From Gammaproteobacteria bacterium (GTDB lineage: Bacteria > Pseudomonadota > Gammaproteobacteria > UBA6429 > Thiohalophilaceae): a DNA stretch of 64,000 bases. Positions 59,398 to 64,000 of the stretch are shown here, one piece after another. The stretch's first letter is position 1. Each line of letters starts with the position of its first letter. The stretch lies in contig JAJRYG010000010.1 of assembly GCA_024275915.1 (NCBI GenBank), forward strand, positions 1 to 64,000, written 5' to 3'. Under the pieces are notes generated by a model. It made no database searches and was not told the DNA's origin. It saw only the letters and a program-made list of their open reading frames with translations. Both the position numbers and the translations under genes were made by a program.

Positions 59398-60345
59398 ATG
59401 TTGATAAAAAAACCGTCTGATATCAAACCTTCTGAAATCACCCCGCAGTCCGTGTATCAGCGACGCCGGGAGTTCATGCGCACCAGTCTGGGGCTGTTGC
59501 TGGCCGGCGCCGGGCTGCCGGGACTGTCCGCCGCGACCCTGCCCAGAAGCGGCAAACTTGACGCAGTGAAGAACCCGTCCCTGTCGACCGATGAGACGCT
59601 GACCCCCTGGGCCAATGCCACCGAGTACAACAATTTCTACGAATTCGGCTCGGACAAGTATTCACCGGCCAAACTGGCCGGCCGTCTGACCACCTCACCC
59701 TGGAGACTCAGTATCGAAGGGGAGGTGGCCCGGTCTGGTTCCTACACCCTGGAGGACATCCTCAGACCCCATGCCCTGGAAGAGCGCATCTATCGCCTGC
59801 GCTGTGTGGAACGCTGGTCCATGGTGGTGCCCTGGGTGGGCTTTTCACTGGCCGAGCTCATCAAACGTTTCGAGCCCACCTCGCGGGCAAAATATGTCGA
59901 ATTCACCACCCTTTACCGGCCAGAGGAAATGCCTGGCCAGAAGCGCCGGGTGCTGGACTGGCCCTATGTGGAAGGCCTGCGCATGGACGAGGCCATGCAT
60001 CCGTTGACCATGCTGGCGGTGGGGCTGTATGGCGAGATCCTGCCCAACCAGAACGGCGCCCCCATCCGCCTGGTAGTGCCCTGGAAGTATGGCTTCAAGA
60101 GCATCAAGTCCATCGTCAAAATCCGCTTTACCGAACAGCAGCCGGTCAGCACCTGGACACGCTCGGCACCTTCGGAGTACGGCTTTTATTCCAATGTGAA
60201 TCCGGATGTGGATCACCCACGCTGGAGCCAAAAGCGTGAACGGCGCCTGGGTGAGTTTCTCAAGCGCAAGACCGAGCCATTCAATGGCTATGCTGAACAG
60301 GTGGCCGGACTGTATCGTGGCATGGACCTGAAGAAGTACTATTGA
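59398..60345 (+). CDS. msrP: Periplasmic methionine sulfoxide reductase, molybdopterin subunit MsrP
   Basis: Molybdenum enzyme (YedY) repairing oxidised methionines of periplasmic proteins, 315 aa. A Tat signal with [11 protein letters not shown] and a hydrophobic stretch is present. The Mo-coordinating cysteine is in [16 protein letters not shown] at about residue 136, where the family more often has Ala after [17 protein letters not shown] closes the cofactor site. It is followed by msrQ, the expected partner, so electrons come from the quinone pool through MsrQ. Confidence 0.95.
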   Translation: MLIKKPSDIKPSEITPQSVYQRRREFMRTSLGLLLAGAGLPGLSAATLPRSGKLDAVKNPSLSTDETLTPWANATEYNNFYEFGSDKYSPAKLAGRLTTSPWRLSIEGEVARSGSYTLEDILRPHALEERIYRLRCVERWSMVVPWVGFSLAELIKRFEPTSRAKYVEFTTLYRPEEMPGQKRRVLDWPYVEGLRMDEAMHPLTMLAVGLYGEILPNQNGAPIRLVVPWKYGFKSIKSIVKIRFTEQQPVSTWTRSAPSEYGFYSNVNPDVDHPRWSQKRERRLGEFLKRKTEPFNGYAEQVAGLYRGMDLKKYY

Positions 60346-60365
60346 GGTCACAAGGGCCTGTTTTT

Positions 60366-60995
60366 ATGAGCATTGATTATCGTCTCTTTATCAAGCCGCT
60401 GGTCTTCACGGCCTGCCTGTTGCCAGTAGCCTGGCTGGTCTGGGCTCTGCTCAGCGACCGGCTGGGGGCCAACCCCTTCGAGGAGCTGACCCGGCAGTCT
60501 GGGTTGTGGACCTTGCGCTTTTTGCTCCTGACCCTGTTGATGACGCCGTTGCGCGAGCTGCTGGGCCGGGCCTGGCCGCTGAAGTACCGGCGCATGCTGG
60601 GGCTGTTCACGTTCTTCTATGCCAGCGCCCACCTGCTCACCTATCTGTGGTTCGATCAGTTTTTCGACTGGCAGGAAATATTCACCGACATTGTCAAACG
60701 CCCGTTCATTACCGTGGGGATGCTGGCCTGGCTATTGCTTGTGCCGCTGGCGCTGACCTCGACCAAGGCAATGATGAAACGCCTGGGACGTAAATGGAAA
60801 CGTCTGCATCAGCTGAGCTATGGCATTGGCCTGCTGGCGGTGCTGCATTTTCTCTGGCTGGTCAAGGCTGATTTACGTGAGCCCCTGATTTACATGGGAA
60901 TTCTTCTGGCCCTGCTGGGGTTCCGTCTCTGGCACCGCCGCCGTCAACAATTCCCGCTGCGCCGCGGCAAGGCGGTGGCCGACTTGTCCTCGTGA
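60366..60995 (+). CDS. msrQ: Heme-binding membrane subunit MsrQ
   Basis: Six-helix b-type cytochrome-like protein (YedZ) that feeds electrons to MsrP, 209 aa. ATG 60366 (MSIDYRLFIKPLVF) is used in preference to the track's TTG 60342. Histidines likely to bind heme are in FYASAHLLTYLWFD, KRLHQLSYGIGLLAVLHFLW. The C-terminus is basic (LWHRRRQQFPLRRG). It starts 20 bp after msrP; the 225-bp gap after it leads to soxB and shows only a weak TACTAT -10 near 61094. Confidence 0.94.
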   Translation: MSIDYRLFIKPLVFTACLLPVAWLVWALLSDRLGANPFEELTRQSGLWTLRFLLLTLLMTPLRELLGRAWPLKYRRMLGLFTFFYASAHLLTYLWFDQFFDWQEIFTDIVKRPFITVGMLAWLLLVPLALTSTKAMMKRLGRKWKRLHQLSYGIGLLAVLHFLWLVKADLREPLIYMGILLALLGFRLWHRRRQQFPLRRGKAVADLSS

Positions 60996-61220
60996 GCCTG
61001 GTCTGGGCCGGGAAATCACTGATTGCAAATCGCAATTTTCCTGCTGCTTTACCTCGATCCGCGCGGCCAAAACTGCAATTCGTGGTGGCTTTGTACTATC
61101 ATGCGGGCTTCGTTTTGCATGTAGACACACAAAGAATAACAGGCAAGTTGGTCCCGACCGGCTGGGCAAGCATCCAGCAAAACCAGCTTTGCGGGTATTA
61201 ACTTCTTCGAGGAGGATCGA

Positions 61221-63011
61221 ATGTCTCTTAACCGCCGTGAATTTGTCCAGATTATGGGAATGGCCGCCGCTGCCGGCATGTTGCCGGGTTGTGATCGCAA
61301 GTCCAGTGGCACCGCCGGAGTCACCACCAAGGCCAAGGCACCCAACGATGTCTATGACGTGCCCAAATACGGTAATGTCACCCTGATGCATTTCACTGAT
61401 TGTCATGCCCAGTTGCTACCCATCTATTTCCGTGAGCCAAACGTCAACCTGGGTGTGGGACCGGCCAAGGGTCAGCCACCCCATCTGGTGGGTGAAAAGC
61501 TGCTGCAGCACTTTGGCATCAAGCCCAATACTCTCGAAGCCCATGCCTTTACCTACCTGAACTATGTGGAAGCGGCCAAGACCTACGGCAAGGTGGGCGG
61601 TTTTGCCCATCTTCGCACCCTGATCAAGCGCCTGCGTGCTGACCATGGCCCCAACCGCACCCTGCTGATGGATGGGGGGGACACCTGGCAGGGTTCCGGT
61701 ACGGCGTACTGGACCCGAGGCAAGGACATGGTTGGCGCCACCAACCTGCTGGGGGTCGACGTCATGACCGGTCACTGGGAATTCACCTACCTGGACAAGG
61801 AAGTGATTTCCAACGTCAAGGACTTCAAGGGTGATTTCGTCTGCCAGAACGTGTTTGTCAGTGATGATGCCTCTTTCGATTACAAGTTTGCCGATTTCCC
61901 CGGCTTCGACGAAAACTCCCAGCGCGCCTTCAAGCCCTACACCATCAAGGAAATGAATGGCGTGCGTGTTGCCGTGGTGGGGCAGGCTTTCCCCTACACG
62001 CCGATTGCCAATCCCAGCCGCTTCATTCCCGACTGGACCTTCGGTATCCGTGACTCGGAAATGCAGGCGGTCATCGACGATCTGCGTGAAACGGAAAAAC
62101 CCGACGTGGTGGTGGTTATTTCCCACAACGGCATGGATGTGGATCTGAAAATGGCGTCCATCGTCAGTGGCATCGACGTGATCTTCGGCGGCCACACCCA
62201 CGACGGTGTCCCGGCACCGAGTATCGTCAAGAACAAGGGCGGCCAGACCCTCGTGACCAATGCCGGTTCCAACGGCAAGTTCCTTGGTGTCATGCAGCTT
62301 GACGTGCGCAATGGCAAGGTTCAGGGCTTCGACTACAAGCTGCTGCCCGTGTTCTCCAACCTGCTGGAGCCCGACGTGGAAATGACCTCCTACATCGAGC
62401 AGGTGCGCAAACCCTACTTGGGCAAGCTGACCGAGGAGCTGGCAGTGGCCGAAGGCGTGCTGTACCGCCGTGGCAACTTCAACGGTACCTTCGACCAGAT
62501 CATCTGTGATGCACTGCGTGAAGTCGGTGGGGCACAGATTTCCCTGTCACCGGGCTTCCGCTGGGGCACCACCGTGCTGCCGGGTGACAAGATCACCATG
62601 GACAATGTCATGGATCAGACCTGCATCACCTACCCGGAAACCTACGTGCGGGAAATGAGTGGCCAGACCATCAAGGACATCCTCGAAGACGTGGCCGACA
62701 ACCTGTTCAACACCGACCCCTACTACCAGCAGGGCGGGGACATGGTACGTGTGGGCGGCTTGGACTACACCATCGATCCACGCAAGACCATGGGCACCCG
62801 CATCACCGACATGCGCATGGACGACGGCGAGAAGATCGAGGCCGACAAGATCTACACGGTGGCCGGCTGGGCCACCGTGGGTTCAAAGGCACCGGGCAAA
62901 CCCATTTGGGAAATCGTGGCCGAATACCTGCGGGACGAAAAGGTCGCCCGGGTCAAGAAGCTCAACACGCCGAAGATTGTCGGCATGGAAGGCAATCCCG
63001 GCATCGCCTGA
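61221..63011 (+). CDS. soxB: Thiosulfohydrolase SoxB
   Basis: Periplasmic dimanganese enzyme that releases sulfate from the SoxY-bound thiosulfate adduct, 596 aa. A Tat signal (NRREFVQIMGMAAAAGMLPG) opens it, ending in a Cys that could act as an atypical lipobox (LPGC). The metallophosphoesterase-like half has FTDCHAQLLP, MDGGDTWQGSGTAYW, MTGHWEFTY, VISHNGMDVDL and GGHTHDG; the 5'-nucleotidase-like C-terminal half has NFNGTFDQIICDALRE and DQTCITYPETY. ATG with GAGGAGG upstream. No soxXYZA lies in the window, as is common in sulfur oxidisers with scattered sox genes. Confidence 0.96.
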   Translation: MSLNRREFVQIMGMAAAAGMLPGCDRKSSGTAGVTTKAKAPNDVYDVPKYGNVTLMHFTDCHAQLLPIYFREPNVNLGVGPAKGQPPHLVGEKLLQHFGIKPNTLEAHAFTYLNYVEAAKTYGKVGGFAHLRTLIKRLRADHGPNRTLLMDGGDTWQGSGTAYWTRGKDMVGATNLLGVDVMTGHWEFTYLDKEVISNVKDFKGDFVCQNVFVSDDASFDYKFADFPGFDENSQRAFKPYTIKEMNGVRVAVVGQAFPYTPIANPSRFIPDWTFGIRDSEMQAVIDDLRETEKPDVVVVISHNGMDVDLKMASIVSGIDVIFGGHTHDGVPAPSIVKNKGGQTLVTNAGSNGKFLGVMQLDVRNGKVQGFDYKLLPVFSNLLEPDVEMTSYIEQVRKPYLGKLTEELAVAEGVLYRRGNFNGTFDQIICDALREVGGAQISLSPGFRWGTTVLPGDKITMDNVMDQTCITYPETYVREMSGQTIKDILEDVADNLFNTDPYYQQGGDMVRVGGLDYTIDPRKTMGTRITDMRMDDGEKIEADKIYTVAGWATVGSKAPGKPIWEIVAEYLRDEKVARVKKLNTPKIVGMEGNPGIA

Positions 63012-63033
63012 GCACAGGCGCACAGGCAAAAAC

Positions 63034-63061
63034 AAAAAAGGAGGGTTGTCCCTCCTTTTTT
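63034..63061 (+). terminator. Rho-independent terminator after soxB
   Basis: AAAAAAGGAGGG, TTGT loop, CCCTCCTTTTTT: a perfect stem with T-run, 23 bp after the soxB stop. The symmetric A and T runs allow action on the hemH message from the other strand as well. Confidence 0.92.
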
Positions 63062-63152
63062 GTTGTCTGCAGGGCAAGCACTTGCAGCGGAGACTTGCCG
63101 GATAAGCAGACAGCATCATCCTGCCCTGTTGTTGCCTGAAAAAAAGCAGAAA

Positions 63153-64000
63153 TTATTGATCGGCGCCCTGCTGTCTTGCCCGTGCCGCTACCCCAGGCTC
63201 GGTTTCGAGTGACAGCCAGTCATGGGCATGCTGACGCACCAGCTCGACCATCATGCCGATGTGATCCTGTTCGGTGTTCAGTGCCGGAATATATTCGAAC
63301 TGCTTGCCGCCGGCGTTGATGAATACCTCGCGGTTTTCCTCACTGATTTCTTCCAGGGTTTCAAGGCAATCGGCGGAAAAGCCGGGGCAGACGATTTGCA
63401 CATGCCGGGTACCGGATTGAGCCAGGGTTTGCAGGGTTTCACTGGTATAGGGTTGCAGCCATTGTTCGGGGCCAAAGCGTGACTGGAAGGTGAGTTGCCA
63501 GTCGTTCTCGGTCAGTTCCAGTTTTTCTGCCAGCAGACGGGCGGTCTTGTGGCATTCACAGTAATAGGGATCGCCGGCCTCGAAATAGCGTTTTGGCAGA
63601 CCGTGGAAGGACATCAACAGCTTTTCCGGCCGCCCATCGGCTTGCCATTTGCGCTCGATACTGCGAGCCAGAGCCTGAATGTAGGCCGGGTGATCGTGGT
63701 AGTGCTGGACGAAACGCAGTTCGGGTACCCAGCGCCAGCTTTTCAGTTCGTCACTCACCGCATCCAGAGTCGAGGCGGTGGTGGTGGCGGAATACTGGGG
63801 ATACAGGGGCAGGATCAGGATACGCCGGGCACCGGCGGCACGCAGTTTTTGCAGGCCTGAGGCGATAGAAGGCTGGCCGTAGCGCATGCCCAGTTCGACC
63901 CGAACCTGACCGGCGAAAGACGGGGCAATGGCGGTTTGCAGTTTCTGCACCTGTTGCTGACTGATGACCATCAGGGGAGAGCCGTCATCGCTCCAGATTT
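63153..64000 (-). CDS. hemH: Ferrochelatase HemH (5' part beyond window)
   Basis: Last enzyme of protoheme synthesis, inserting Fe2+ into protoporphyrin IX. The gene enters from the right edge, reading WSDDGSPLMVISQQQV before the track's internal Met at 63971; about 282 codons are visible. Family motifs: ILPLYPQYSATTTASTLD, LMSFHGLPKRYFEAGD with the active-site His, YYCECHKTARLLA, FQSRFGPEQWLQPYT, CPGFSADCLETLEEI. The C-terminus is as expected, so only the N-terminal sixth or so is missing. Confidence 0.95.
   Translation of the reverse strand, partial: IWSDDGSPLMVISQQQVQKLQTAIAPSFAGQVRVELGMRYGQPSIASGLQKLRAAGARRILILPLYPQYSATTTASTLDAVSDELKSWRWVPELRFVQHYHDHPAYIQALARSIERKWQADGRPEKLLMSFHGLPKRYFEAGDPYYCECHKTARLLAEKLELTENDWQLTFQSRFGPEQWLQPYTSETLQTLAQSGTRHVQIVCPGFSADCLETLEEISEENREVFINAGGKQFEYIPALNTEQDHIGMMVELVRQHAHDWLSLETEPGVAARARQQGADQ

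Overview
This 64 kb window is ordinary, densely coded chromosome from a gammaproteobacterium. The evidence is the full-order dcw cluster followed by lpxC, an RNase P RNA between rsmI and mraZ, secA after lpxC, a type IV pilus locus, zapD/yacG and bamD. A solitary soxB near the right end points to a sulfur-oxidising lineage, perhaps in or near the Chromatiales. That placement is an inference from gene content and GC-rich codon use, not a measured phylogeny.

Layout. 1-2.1 kb: lpoA (cut by the left edge) divergent from rsmI. 2.1-2.7 kb: a repeat element, then rnpB. 3.0-21.8 kb: mraZ-rsmH-ftsL-ftsI-murE-murF-mraY-murD-ftsW-murG-murC-murB-ddlB-ftsQ-ftsA-ftsZ-lpxC, mostly joined by ATGA or similar short overlaps, preceded by a promoter and an array of TGG-type MraZ boxes. 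The ftsI reading frame is broken by an apparent one-base deletion. 21.8-27.3 kb: dciA-like gene, M23 peptidase, CapA-like lipoprotein, secA. 27.4-30.1 kb: argJ, a MutT-ThiE fusion and an unknown lipoprotein. 30.1-35.6 kb (minus): pilB-pilC-pilD-coaE-zapD-yacG. 35.8-38.7 kb (minus): pilin gene pilA, a second pilin-like gene and an O-antigen-ligase-type oligosaccharyltransferase. 39-42.3 kb (minus): a small PP0621-type protein, pilS and pilR. A sigma-54 type promoter lies between pilR and pilA. 42.5-46.7 kb: sucC-sucD-nadE-glnB. 46.7-54.1 kb: bamD divergent from rluD-pgeF, a ZIP metal transporter, a gcvR-like gene, def, plsC-like and a glutamate-synthase-like FMN protein. 54.2-56.8 kb: clpB with a near-consensus sigma-32 promoter. 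56.9-59.2 kb (minus): an orphan sensor kinase and an unknown membrane protein. 59.4-63 kb: msrP-msrQ and soxB. 63.1 kb to the end (minus): hemH, cut by the right edge.

How the genes fit together. The first 30 kb is envelope growth and division: precursor synthesis (murB-F, ddlB, mraY, murG), septal synthesis (ftsI, ftsW, ftsL, ftsQ), the Z-ring (ftsA, ftsZ), lipid A commitment (lpxC) and secretion (secA). The pilus block contains the assembly ATPase, platform protein, prepilin peptidase, two pilins, a likely pilin glycosylation enzyme and the PilSR regulators. I found no novel defence system, mobile island, tRNA or CRISPR. The points most worth checking are the ftsI frameshift, a dispersed MITE-like repeat present in two arrangements, a 96-bp nested palindrome upstream of gcvR, and the regulation and glycosylation logic around pilA.
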